Assembly (NCBI RefSeq): GCF_907164905.1
Contig: NZ_CAJRAF010000002.1
Span: forward strand, 62,001-126,000
Direction of reading: 5' to 3'
Origin: Dyadobacter sp. CECT 9275
GTDB lineage: Bacteria; Bacteroidota; Bacteroidia; Cytophagales; Spirosomataceae
DNA length: 64,000 bases
Made by a program: the position numbers and the translations under genes. Shown here piece by piece: positions 7,666 through 15,043 of this stretch. The notes beneath the pieces were generated by a model. That model was not told the origin of the DNA and searched no databases. It worked only from the letters and a program-made list of their open reading frames with translations. Each line of letters opens with the position of its first letter. Positions within the stretch are counted from its first letter, which is position 1.

Positions 7666-9216
7666 ATGGCCAATTCGACAATCAGCATGAGCAAAATAAG
7701 ACAGATTTTACGGATGTACAGCCAGGGCCGCAGCAAGCTCTGGATAGCGGAACAGACAGGTGTTTCCCGCAATACCGCTAAGAAGTACATGACCACTTTT
7801 GATGCGAGCGGACTTACCTTTGAACAGATCAACAGCCTGAATGATAAAGAGCTGGATGACTTTTTCGGAACGGTTAAACAGCAGCCACCGCAAGACAGAT
7901 TGTTGAATCTGCAACGTTGTTTTCCGCAAATAGACAAAGAATTAAAACGGACAGGTGTTACCCGTCATATGCTTTGGGAAGCCTATAAAAAGGAATTTCC
8001 GGAAGGATTTGCTTATACCCAGTTTTGCTTTCATCTGACCAAATGGAAGGCCCGCGTTAACCCTGTGATGCATCAGGACCATAAGGCCGGCGATAAGCTG
8101 TACATCGATTTTGCAGGTGTTAAATTAAGTATTGTAGATAAAGAGACTGGTGAATTAACTGAGGTTGAAGTGTTTGTGGCTATCCTGGGAGCGAGTCAAC
8201 TCACTTACGTGGAAGCAGTCAGTAGCCAGCAAAAAGAAGATCTGATCGCAGCTTGCGAGAATGCACTTCATTATATCGGTGGTGTGCCGGCAGCAATTGT
8301 TCCGGATAACCTTAAAGCTGCTGTTATAAAAAGCAATAAATACGAACCTACGCTGAACGAGGCCTTTGCCGATTTTGCTGATCATTATGGGACTACGATA
8401 TTACCTGCACGCGCTTACCGGCCAAGAGATAAGGCGTTGGTGGAAGGTGCTGTCAAAATCGTTTACAGCCGTATTTATGCGCCTTTAAGAAAGCAGGTTT
8501 ACAACTCACTGACAGAGTTAAACGCAGCTATATTGATTGCTCTCGAGGCTCATAATAACCAACTGCTTCGGGGCCGTAATTACAGTCGCAGACTCCAGTT
8601 TGAAGAAATTGAGCGCAGTGCTCTGGCCCCGCTTCCGATCCTGCATTATGAGTTCAAAAAACAGCTACATGCCACTGTAATGAAGAACGGACATGTCTGC
8701 CTGAGCGTTGACAAGCACTATTATAGTGTCCCATACCGGTTTATCGGCAAGAAAGTCAAGTTGTTGTATTCCAATTCTGTGGTTGAAGCATATTATCATT
8801 ACGAACGTATCGCCCTTCATAAAAGGCTTAAAAGTCCCTATAATTATTCTACCGATAAAGAACATCTGGCCAGTACACACCGCTTCGTAACAGACTGGAC
8901 ACCAGATCGATTCTTGGAGTGGGCTTCCTCGATCCATGAAGATGTCAGGTTGTATATTCTTAAAATCCTGGATCGCAAACAGCATCCCGAACAGGCCTAC
9001 CGCTCCTGTATTGGTATCCTCTCTTTTGCGAAGAAAGCTGGTGAACAACGCCTGATCAGCGCGTGCCAAAGGGCTTTAAGCTATGGTATCTACAACTATA
9101 AAACAATCCAGACTATACTGGAAAAAAATATGGATCAATATGAAGACAGCCTGTTTGCAGACGAATTACCCATGCCCAAACACGATAATATCAGAGGCGA
9201 AGACTATTATCAATAA
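7666..9216 (+). CDS. istA: IS21 family transposase IstA
   Basis: A 516-residue transposase with an N-terminal helix-turn-helix (about residues 10-45, I-A-E-Q-T-G-V-S-R-N-T-A-K-K-Y) and an integrase core whose catalytic acidic residues are all visible: D148 in Y-I-D-F-A-G, D214 in V-P-D-N-L-K and E260 in A-L-V-E-G-A-V. The start is set at ATG 7666; the longer frame from TTG 7639 lacks support. It acts on the element ends together with the IstB ATPase encoded 21 bases downstream. No frameshift or stop is seen, so it may still be active. Confidence 0.93.
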   Translation: MANSTISMSKIRQILRMYSQGRSKLWIAEQTGVSRNTAKKYMTTFDASGLTFEQINSLNDKELDDFFGTVKQQPPQDRLLNLQRCFPQIDKELKRTGVTRHMLWEAYKKEFPEGFAYTQFCFHLTKWKARVNPVMHQDHKAGDKLYIDFAGVKLSIVDKETGELTEVEVFVAILGASQLTYVEAVSSQQKEDLIAACENALHYIGGVPAAIVPDNLKAAVIKSNKYEPTLNEAFADFADHYGTTILPARAYRPRDKALVEGAVKIVYSRIYAPLRKQVYNSLTELNAAILIALEAHNNQLLRGRNYSRRLQFEEIERSALAPLPILHYEFKKQLHATVMKNGHVCLSVDKHYYSVPYRFIGKKVKLLYSNSVVEAYYHYERIALHKRLKSPYNYSTDKEHLASTHRFVTDWTPDRFLEWASSIHEDVRLYILKILDRKQHPEQAYRSCIGILSFAKKAGEQRLISACQRALSYGIYNYKTIQTILEKNMDQYEDSLFADELPMPKHDNIRGEDYYQ

Positions 9217-9237
9217 TCCTTTAAACAATTAATAAAA

Positions 9238-9987
9238 ATGAACACAAACACTTTGGAAAAGTTACGCAAGCTAAAATTTTACGGCATGTTCCATGCCTTT
9301 AAAAGTAGCCTGGAAAGTGGAAAGACTAATGATTACACGGCGGATGAGCTTTTAGCTCATCTAGTTGACGCTGAATGGGATGACAGAAATAACCGTCGGG
9401 TCGAACGCCAGATCTTGTACGCACGGTTCCGCTATAAGGCCATGGTCGAAAATATCCACTATCATGCTGATAGAAGTATTGACCGTAATCAGATCATGCG
9501 CCTAGCAGAATGCTCCTTTATTGGCCGAAATGAAAACCTACTGATCACAGGCAGTACCGGAATCGGTAAAAGCTATGTAGCATCTGCGATTGGTCATCAG
9601 GCATGTATACTTGGCTACCGCGTAATGTATGCCAGTACTCCCAAATTGTTTGCCAAACTCAAAATGGCCAAGGCGGATGGATCCTATATCAAAGAAATTA
9701 CAAAAATAGAACGGCAACAACTTCTTATCCTGGACGACTTTGGTATCCAGCCGTTCGATGCCCAGAGCCGGGCAGCACTGATGGAAATCATAGAAGACAG
9801 GCACGGAAAAACATCCCTGATAATTACTTCTCAGTTGCCTGTTAGCAAATGGCATGAAGTAATAGGAGAAAAAACCATTGCTGATGCCATTTTAGATCGT
9901 ATAGTACATGATGCACACCGGGTTGAATTAAAGGGGGAATCAATGAGAAGAAAACGAAAAACGGAGCTCGAAACCAGCTACGAATAA
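9238..9987 (+). CDS. istB: IS21 family helper ATPase IstB
   Basis: A 249-residue AAA+ ATPase related to DnaC, which controls target choice and stimulates the IstA transposase. Walker A is at residues 105-112 (G-S-T-G-I-G-K-S) and Walker B at about 162-167 (L-L-I-L-D-D, then F-G). The length is typical for the family and the reading frame is complete. It follows istA after 21 bases and ends about 110 bases before the right end of the element. Confidence 0.93.
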   Translation: MNTNTLEKLRKLKFYGMFHAFKSSLESGKTNDYTADELLAHLVDAEWDDRNNRRVERQILYARFRYKAMVENIHYHADRSIDRNQIMRLAECSFIGRNENLLITGSTGIGKSYVASAIGHQACILGYRVMYASTPKLFAKLKMAKADGSYIKEITKIERQQLLILDDFGIQPFDAQSRAALMEIIEDRHGKTSLIITSQLPVSKWHEVIGEKTIADAILDRIVHDAHRVELKGESMRRKRKTELETSYE

Positions 9988-10099
9988 TTATAACTTTTAT
10001 TTACTAATTTTGAATCGCTTCTACTAGCATTTTCTACTACCGGCCGCCAGTTAATTAGGTGGTCAATTTGCCACGGAATCAGGTGGTCAACTTCTCCGA

Positions 10100-10328
10100 A
10101 ATACCCACGATGCAATTAGATTCTTACGATAGGCAGTATGTAGCAGTAATAAATCAGCAAAAAGAAAGAGAGGTTTGGGTCAATTGCGAATGCAGGGGGA
10201 AGTATGACACAGATAGCTATAAATACAGATTGGTAGACGCGGATGACGGAGGAGATTGTTATTTTCGTGTCAAAGTAAATTTAGACAAGCATAAATATCA
10301 TAGTTTGTCAGTGAATGGCGAGGCCTAA
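10100..10328 (+). pseudogene. 3' fragment of a conserved hypothetical gene, cut by IS21
   Basis: About 75 codons continue from the right end of the IS element to TAA at 10326-10328; M-Q-L-D-S-Y begins at 10110. The sequence (Y-V-A-V-I-N-Q-Q-K-E-R-E-V-W-V-N-C, then D-G-G-D-C-Y-F-R-V-K-V-N-L-D and final N-G-E-A) looks like the C-terminus of a small conserved Bacteroidota protein of unknown function that I recognise only by pattern. Its 5' part is absent. Its frame and content do not match the hydrolase left of the element, so the two flanks come from different genes. Confidence 0.6.
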
Positions 10329-10417
10329 GAAGGATAGTTTAATTAGTGCTCTCTAATGATTTAACCTGATATTTCCTGGCGGGGCGGTATGGAACTATGA
10401 TGCAAAACCGTTCTTTT

Positions 10418-10474
10418 CACCTTCTCTCTCGCGATCCCCTCTCACAAACAGGAGGGGTCGTGAGAGAGAAGGTG
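10418..10474. repeat. Long imperfect inverted repeat 3' of the integrase gene
   Basis: Arms of 23-24 bases (10418-10441 and 10452-10474) pair with one or two mismatches around a 10-base loop. The hairpin starts six bases after the integrase stop codon and would fold in its mRNA. It lacks a clear T tract, so it may be a transcript end or a recombination-related structure. Confidence 0.6.
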
Positions 10475-10479
10475 CAGCG

Positions 10480-11712
10480 CTAACCTTCCGTACCAGATTT
10501 TCTTGAAAGCCGCCCTTTCAAAGCCTGCATGTCTTCGCTAACCTTCGTATCCAGGATCTTCGCATAGATCTGTGTCGTACGAATATTAGTATGTCCAAGC
10601 ATTTTAGAGACGCTTTCAATCGGCACGCCGTTTTGCAGGGTAATGGTCGTAGCAAACGTATGCCTCGCAACGTGTGAAGTGAGAAGCTTATCGATCCCGC
10701 AGATCACGGCAATTTCTTTCAGATAGTCATTCATCTTCTGATTACTCGGCACAGGTAAGACAAGCCCGCGCGATTCGCAAAGCTGATGATCTTTATATCG
10801 ATCGAGAATTTGAAGTGCTTCTGGCAACAGCGGAATGTGCGATTTAACATTTGTTTTTGACCGCTGGCTGAAAATCCACTGTTCGCCGTCGATTCCTCGA
10901 GTTATCTGGCTTCGTTGGAGCCTCTGGATGTTAGAGTAGGCTAGGCCGGTGAAACAACAAAAGAGAAAAGTATCCCGCACCTGGGCGAGCCGATCGCTGA
11001 CAAATTCTTTGCTCGCCATCAAGTCCAGTTCGGCTTTGGTCAGGATCGCCTTGTCGACCTTCTTAAACTTACCCTTGAAATTCAGATATGGATCAAGGTT
11101 CATCCATCCATTACCCAGGCAGATATTGACAATCTTCCGGAACATCTTCATATGCTTCACAACCGCGTTGTTGCCCATCTTGCGAACTGAACGGAGATAG
11201 AATTCATAGTCTGCGATGAAAGCGAAATCGATGCGGCTAATGTCAAAATCGCCGGTATTGAAGTGACCTTTCAAGAATGCCAATGTATGGCGTTCGAGCA
11301 CCTTATAGCGGTTGAATGTGCCGATAGCATATTCTTGTCCCACCAAAGCCTTCATCCGCTCATTGTGATCGGCAATCACCTCCATCAATAGCCGCTGCGC
11401 AGGACCGACGCCCAGAAACTTGTTTTTGATTGTCTCTGCCGTTATCAAAGCATCGTCACGCACCAACGCAGCGTGTGCGTCCAGTAATTGCTGTTCCAAG
11501 TTGCCGAGGTAAGAATTAACCGACTTCACGGCCTCCTTCGCACCAAAAACTCGCCCTGCAACTGCATTCCACCGACTAGGCTCGCATTCACGCCCGGTCG
11601 TGAATTCCGCTCTTTTACTTTCAACCGTAATCCGCAAGTAAATCGGCACCGGACCTTTTTGATAATTCTTCGGCTTCTTCAAATAGAAAAGCAGACTGAT
11701 CTTTGTTTTCAT
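10480..11712 (-). CDS. Tyrosine recombinase/integrase, CTnDOT-like
   Basis: A 410-residue site-specific recombinase with the arm-binding/SAM-like N-terminal half common in Bacteroidota integrases (T-F-N-R-Y-K-V-L-E near 120-130) and a C-terminal catalytic domain. H-V-A-R-H-T-F (HxxR), L-G-H-T and the nucleophile Tyr in T-T-Q-I-Y-A are present. The position of the first canonical catalytic Arg reads T-G-L-A-Y, as in IntDOT-type enzymes, which are known to lack that residue. The gene lies about 250 bases from the 3' end of a tRNA-Lys gene, the usual placement for an island integrase. Reading frame intact. Confidence 0.9.
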   Translation of the reverse strand: MKTKISLLFYLKKPKNYQKGPVPIYLRITVESKRAEFTTGRECEPSRWNAVAGRVFGAKEAVKSVNSYLGNLEQQLLDAHAALVRDDALITAETIKNKFLGVGPAQRLLMEVIADHNERMKALVGQEYAIGTFNRYKVLERHTLAFLKGHFNTGDFDISRIDFAFIADYEFYLRSVRKMGNNAVVKHMKMFRKIVNICLGNGWMNLDPYLNFKGKFKKVDKAILTKAELDLMASKEFVSDRLAQVRDTFLFCCFTGLAYSNIQRLQRSQITRGIDGEQWIFSQRSKTNVKSHIPLLPEALQILDRYKDHQLCESRGLVLPVPSNQKMNDYLKEIAVICGIDKLLTSHVARHTFATTITLQNGVPIESVSKMLGHTNIRTTQIYAKILDTKVSEDMQALKGRLSRKSGTEG

Positions 11713-11904
11713 ACCTTTTCAGGTTAAAAAGTTGAACAAAAGTAGTCTTGCAAGCCTAATCAGCACAAGATGTTTACGTGGTAAACAGGGTGTTACACAA
11801 TGAGTTGTAGCGATTTTGGTGAGTAAAATTTGCAGATCATTGAACTCACCGAATTACTCACCAAAAATTTGTGGAAAATTGAATCTTTTGGCATATCCGG
11901 AAAA

Positions 11905-11942
11905 GAAAAAAGCCTGCTAATCGTTTGATTTGCAGGCTTTTG
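11905..11942 (-). terminator. Intrinsic terminator of the tRNA-Lys transcript
   Basis: Arms AAAGCCTGC and GCAGGCTTT (about 11908-11917 and 11932-11941) with a 14-base loop, followed on the minus strand by a T-rich run. It lies 24 bases beyond the 3' end of the tRNA-Lys gene and ends its leftward transcript. Confidence 0.7.
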
Positions 11943-11965
11943 ATGCTTTTTGCTACTTCTTCAAG

Positions 11966-12038
11966 TGATCCCGCTGGGATTCGAACCCAGGACCCATACA
12001 TTAAAAGTGTATTGCTCTACCAGCTGAGCTACGGAATC
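11966..12038 (-). tRNA. tRNA-Lys (anticodon TTT), copy 1
   Basis: A 73-base cloverleaf on the minus strand: acceptor GATTCCG pairs with CGGGATC, discriminator A, T-loop GTTCGAATC, anticodon loop CTTTTAA giving TTT. No encoded CCA. The 3' end faces the integrase gene, so this gene is the plausible attachment site of the neighbouring element. Confidence 0.95.
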
Positions 12039-12143
12039 GCTTACCGACTTGATTTGAAACTGTTCGATTCCAGTTTTGTACTTTATTGTTTTTGGCCTGA
12101 GTCCCTAAAAGCAGGCTGAATTTTAAATCTGTTTTCAGTCTTG

Positions 12144-12216
12144 TGATCCCGCTGGGATTCGAACCCAGGACCCATACATTAAAAGTGTATTGCTCTACCA
12201 GCTGAGCTACGGAATC
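12144..12216 (-). tRNA. tRNA-Lys (anticodon TTT), copy 2
   Basis: A second 73-base tRNA-Lys identical in sequence to the copy at 11966, 105 bases upstream in the same transcript direction. Same acceptor stem, TTT anticodon and T-loop. It arose either by ordinary tandem duplication or as an attachment-site duplicate; the whole gene is repeated, which favours duplication. Confidence 0.95.
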
Positions 12217-12286
12217 GTACAATTTGTTGGATTAGCCGGGGCGTTTTCCGTAATTGCGATGCAAAAGTAGAATTCTTAAAAGTATA

Positions 12287-13021
12287 ATGCAAGTGTTGAT
12301 AAAGAAATACCTGTTTTTTTGTAGTTTAGTAGGTTTGCTTTTAGGCTCGAATCGGGGGTTTTCTGCTAACAAACAAGAGCTGAAATCTGCTGATTCTCTG
12401 TTTGCTATGGCCAGGTATACGGAGGCGGAGATCCTGTATAAAAAAAATTTTACTGAAGACGAAAAAAATAATCAGGCGCTGCTTTTAAAGCTGGCTTTTC
12501 TGTCGGAGAAGAGCAACAACTATACCGATTGCCTGTTTTACCTGAGCGAACTAGCGCTGGTAAACCCCTCCAGGAGGCTTTTTGAAAAAATGGATAAGAT
12601 AGCCGCCGAACAGAACCTAAAGGGTTATGAGTTTGACGATTACAACTATTTTATAATTTTTTACAGGCGATATGGTGATTATATCCCCATATTGCTTCTA
12701 ATTTTGGGGGCTTATATTGTTTTGATCATGGTATCAAAAACCCTCAAACGTGAGGGGATATTGACAATTCATAAGATTTCAATTGTTGTGTATCTGGGGG
12801 TGCTTTTAGGAATACTCAATATTCCGTCGTTATACAGGACTTGCGTGATTGTTAATCCGAACACGTTTCTGAGGGAAGAGCCTTCATCGGCGGCTGGCAT
12901 TGTGGAAAGGGTAGGCAAGGGGCACAGAATCACCGTTATAGGCGCTGTTGATAACTGGAACCGGGTGATCTGGAATAACAGGATTGTTTATATCCGTAAA
13001 AATGATCTCAGAAATATCTGA
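12287..13021 (+). CDS. BatE-like TPR and SH3 domain membrane protein
   Basis: About 244 residues: signal peptide (cleaved near G-F-S-A), a TPR-like region (S-A-D-S-L-F-A-M-A-R-Y-T-E-A-E), two hydrophobic segments (about residues 130-150 and 163-185) and a C-terminal bacterial SH3 domain (N-T-F-L-R-E-E-P-S-S ... V-G-K-G-H-R-I-T-V). This order matches BatE-type proteins of the Bacteroides aerotolerance group, but the other Bat genes are not adjacent, so the assignment is by architecture only. Start chosen at ATG 12287; the frame also has an ATG at 12254 inside the likely promoter/UTR. Confidence 0.65.
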   Translation: MQVLIKKYLFFCSLVGLLLGSNRGFSANKQELKSADSLFAMARYTEAEILYKKNFTEDEKNNQALLLKLAFLSEKSNNYTDCLFYLSELALVNPSRRLFEKMDKIAAEQNLKGYEFDDYNYFIIFYRRYGDYIPILLLILGAYIVLIMVSKTLKREGILTIHKISIVVYLGVLLGILNIPSLYRTCVIVNPNTFLREEPSSAAGIVERVGKGHRITVIGAVDNWNRVIWNNRIVYIRKNDLRNI

Positions 13022-13055
13022 GGGTTTTTAAACTGGTACCATTTTTGTAACCAGG

Positions 13056-13063
13056 TAAGTTTG
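13056..13063 (+). promoter_or_regulatory. -7 promoter box TAAGTTTG for the CHRD gene
   Basis: An exact match to the Bacteroidota -7 consensus TAnnTTTG, 37 bases before the ATG at 13101. The -33 element is weak or absent. Confidence 0.4.
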
Positions 13064-13100
13064 TATATTTAGCTTTCTGTTTTATTAAATTAATTGATGT

Positions 13101-13565
13101 ATGAAAAAGCCAATGAATCGTTTTTTACTATTTTTAACAGCATTACTTGTGACAGGCATGATGTCTTCCTGCAAGGAGGAGGGACCGCACAAGGATAACA
13201 TAATCAAATTATCCGCCACTATTAATAGTCAACAAACTGTTCCGAGGGTTACTGCAACAGGGCAGGGAGTAGGTGTATTCGAATACAATAAGACAACCAT
13301 GGAGTTGAAATACAATATTACCTTCCAGAATATCCAGCCCAAATTTGTTACCCTTAACCGTGCTGAACCAGCATGGGAAGCAGGGCCGGTTCTTTCCACA
13401 CTTGCCACGAATCCTACCGGTACGCAGGTGCAAGGCACTTTTAAATTAAATGCAGAACAACAAACTGCCCTGGTGATTAAACAGCTTTATATCAATATCA
13501 CTACAGAGGAAAATATATATGGTGCCATCAGAGGGCAGATCGTTCCTGACGGACAAACCTTCTGA
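13101..13565 (+). CDS. CHRD domain lipoprotein
   Basis: A 154-residue protein with a lipoprotein signal peptide (lipobox ending M-S-S-C, Cys 24) followed by one CHRD domain. The domain is marked by an early L-S-A-T-I-N-S-Q-Q-T-V-P strand, an internal G-V-G-V-F-E-Y-N repeat, and the closing Y-I-N-I-T-T-E ... G-A-I-R-G-Q-I pattern typical of these beta-rich modules. It is probably anchored in the outer membrane or exposed in the periplasm. Role unknown. It is followed by a strong bidirectional terminator shared with the convergent helicase gene. Confidence 0.85.
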   Translation: MKKPMNRFLLFLTALLVTGMMSSCKEEGPHKDNIIKLSATINSQQTVPRVTATGQGVGVFEYNKTTMELKYNITFQNIQPKFVTLNRAEPAWEAGPVLSTLATNPTGTQVQGTFKLNAEQQTALVIKQLYINITTEENIYGAIRGQIVPDGQTF

Positions 13566-13595
13566 TACTCCTGACAATTTTAAGGATATTTTCAT

Positions 13596-13639
13596 AAAGA
13601 GTACTGCCCGGAAAGTTAGCTTCCCGGGCAGTACTCTTT
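13596..13639. terminator. Bidirectional terminator between CHRD and helicase genes
   Basis: Near-perfect 16-base arms AAAGAGTACTGCCCGG and CCGGGCAGTACTCTTT flank a short loop between two convergent genes. It is symmetric and can serve both strands. Confidence 0.8.
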
Positions 13640-13650
13640 ATCAATAGCCA

Positions 13651-14886
13651 TTATTTCTTTTTCTTCTTCTTTTTACTGGCTTCGTAGTTTTCAACTTCTT
13701 TTAAAAGGGCATTCAGATCGTTGGAGGTATCACTCGTGAAATCCAGCGTTTCGGCATATTCGCCCTGGCTTAGCCTGACGACGTCTATCGGTTTACCCAG
13801 AAATTCCTCTATGGCCAGCAGCAAAGGTTTTTCCTCCGGACTGCAAAAGCTCACAGCCTGTCCTTTTTGCGTTCCCCGGCCGGTACGCCCCACCCGGTGT
13901 ACATAGTTTTCGGTTTGTTCGGGGAGGTCATAATTCACCACAAAATCCACCTGTTCAATATCAATCCCTCTTGCCGAAACATCCGTGGCAATCAGTATCC
14001 TGACATCTCCGTTACGGAATTTATCCATAGCTTCAAACCTGACCTGCTGCTCTTTGTCCCCATGGATTGCCAGTGCCTGGATCCCCATTCTCTCCAATGC
14101 CGCCAGTACCCTCTCTGCCCTTACCTTAGTGCGTACAAAAACCAGTATCTTGCTGTCTTTGTGTTCATTCACAATCCTTTCCAGAAAAAACCTTTTATCA
14201 TCCATATTTACAAAAGCGACGGCATGAGAAATATTACGGGCCACTTTGTCATTAGGTGAAATCTGGATGCGGATGGCTTTATGGACCAGCGAATATGCCA
14301 GCTTTTTTATTTTTTCATCAATGGTCGCTGAAAAAAATAAGGTCTGGTGATTTTTCGGTATGTACTTAATCACATCCTCAATATCCTTGATAAATCCAAG
14401 GTCCAGCATGTGATCCGCTTCGTCCAGTACCAGCGTGTGCACGCTGGTAAGTTTTATATGCCCTTGATTTACAAGGTCGAACATGCGGCCAGGTGTTGCC
14501 ACGAGTATATCAATCCCTTTTTCGAGTTTTGCAATCTGCGGATCCTGCGCCACGCCACCCACGATGCCGTAAGTCTGGACCCTGGTATGTTTTCCTATTT
14601 TCTGAAAAACCTCGGTAATCTGGAAAGCCAGTTCGCGGGTAGGTACCATTACCAGGCATTTGATACCATCCGTACGCTTGGAAACCTTTTGTTTGTGAAT
14701 AATATCGATGACAGGTATGGCAAATGCGGCTGTTTTACCGGTTCCGGTCTGGGCAATTGCCAATACGTCCTCACCTTTTAATATGGGTGGTATGGCCTTG
14801 AACTGTATGTCGGTAGGCTTTTTATAACCGGCTGTCTGCAGGTTCTGTTTGATCTCGTCGGCAATCCGGTAATCGTCAAATTTCAT
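13651..14886 (-). CDS. DEAD-box ATP-dependent RNA helicase (RhlE/DeaD type)
   Basis: About 411 residues starting at M-K-F-D-D-Y (ATG at 14884-14886); the longer frame runs into the 5' region. The helicase motifs are in order: Q motif (F-K-A-I-P-P), motif I A-Q-T-G-T-G-K-T, Ia P-T-R-E-L-A, II D-E-A-D, III S-A-T, and in domain 2 A-T-D-V-S-A-R-G-I-D and H-R-V-G-R-T-G-R. The C-terminus ends in a poly-lysine tail that may aid RNA binding. It unwinds RNA duplexes, typically in ribosome assembly, mRNA decay or cold adaptation. A -7 box (TATCTTTG on the minus strand) is 55 bases upstream. Confidence 0.93.
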   Translation of the reverse strand: MKFDDYRIADEIKQNLQTAGYKKPTDIQFKAIPPILKGEDVLAIAQTGTGKTAAFAIPVIDIIHKQKVSKRTDGIKCLVMVPTRELAFQITEVFQKIGKHTRVQTYGIVGGVAQDPQIAKLEKGIDILVATPGRMFDLVNQGHIKLTSVHTLVLDEADHMLDLGFIKDIEDVIKYIPKNHQTLFFSATIDEKIKKLAYSLVHKAIRIQISPNDKVARNISHAVAFVNMDDKRFFLERIVNEHKDSKILVFVRTKVRAERVLAALERMGIQALAIHGDKEQQVRFEAMDKFRNGDVRILIATDVSARGIDIEQVDFVVNYDLPEQTENYVHRVGRTGRGTQKGQAVSFCSPEEKPLLLAIEEFLGKPIDVVRLSQGEYAETLDFTSDTSNDLNALLKEVENYEASKKKKKKK

Positions 14887-14940
14887 AATGTAAAGCGCGT
14901 CAGCAGGAAGATATCCCTGGTCCGTTATGGTTGTATCCTG

Positions 14941-14948
14941 CAAAGATA
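14941..14948 (-). promoter_or_regulatory. -7 promoter box TATCTTTG for the helicase gene
   Basis: Exact TAnnTTTG match on the minus strand, 55 bases upstream of the chosen start codon. No clear -33 partner. Confidence 0.35.
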
Positions 14949-15043
14949 GCGGGCTGATCGGGTTATGTAAGATTATGGGCGATGTTATACAAAAAGAGAT
15001 GGGCTGACCACCCATCTCTTTTAAATTCTGCAAAAAATAAGCA

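Larger units (their letters stand above)
7489..10099 (+). mobile_element. IS21-family insertion sequence, apparently intact
   Basis: An element of about 2.6 kb carrying istA and istB in order. The inverted ends are T-C-G-G-T-G-A-A-A-C-T-G-A-C-C-A-C-C at 7489 and its imperfect complement ending at 10099 (15 of 18 match). Multiple internal copies of the end sequence occur at both ends, as expected for IS21 transposase binding sites. No convincing 4-8 base target duplication is seen: only AAT is shared by the flanks, and boundaries may be off by a few bases. It interrupts a hydrolase gene on the left and touches an unrelated gene fragment on the right. Confidence 0.85.

Noticed and set aside
7488..10110. 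Idea that removal of the IS21 restores the hydrolase reading frame
   Set aside because: The joined frame stops after a few codons and the right-hand fragment has its own, different, protein signature.
12254..12286. Upstream ATG for the BatE-like gene
   Set aside because: The extra 11 residues break the signal peptide pattern; ATG 12287 gives a proper N-terminus.
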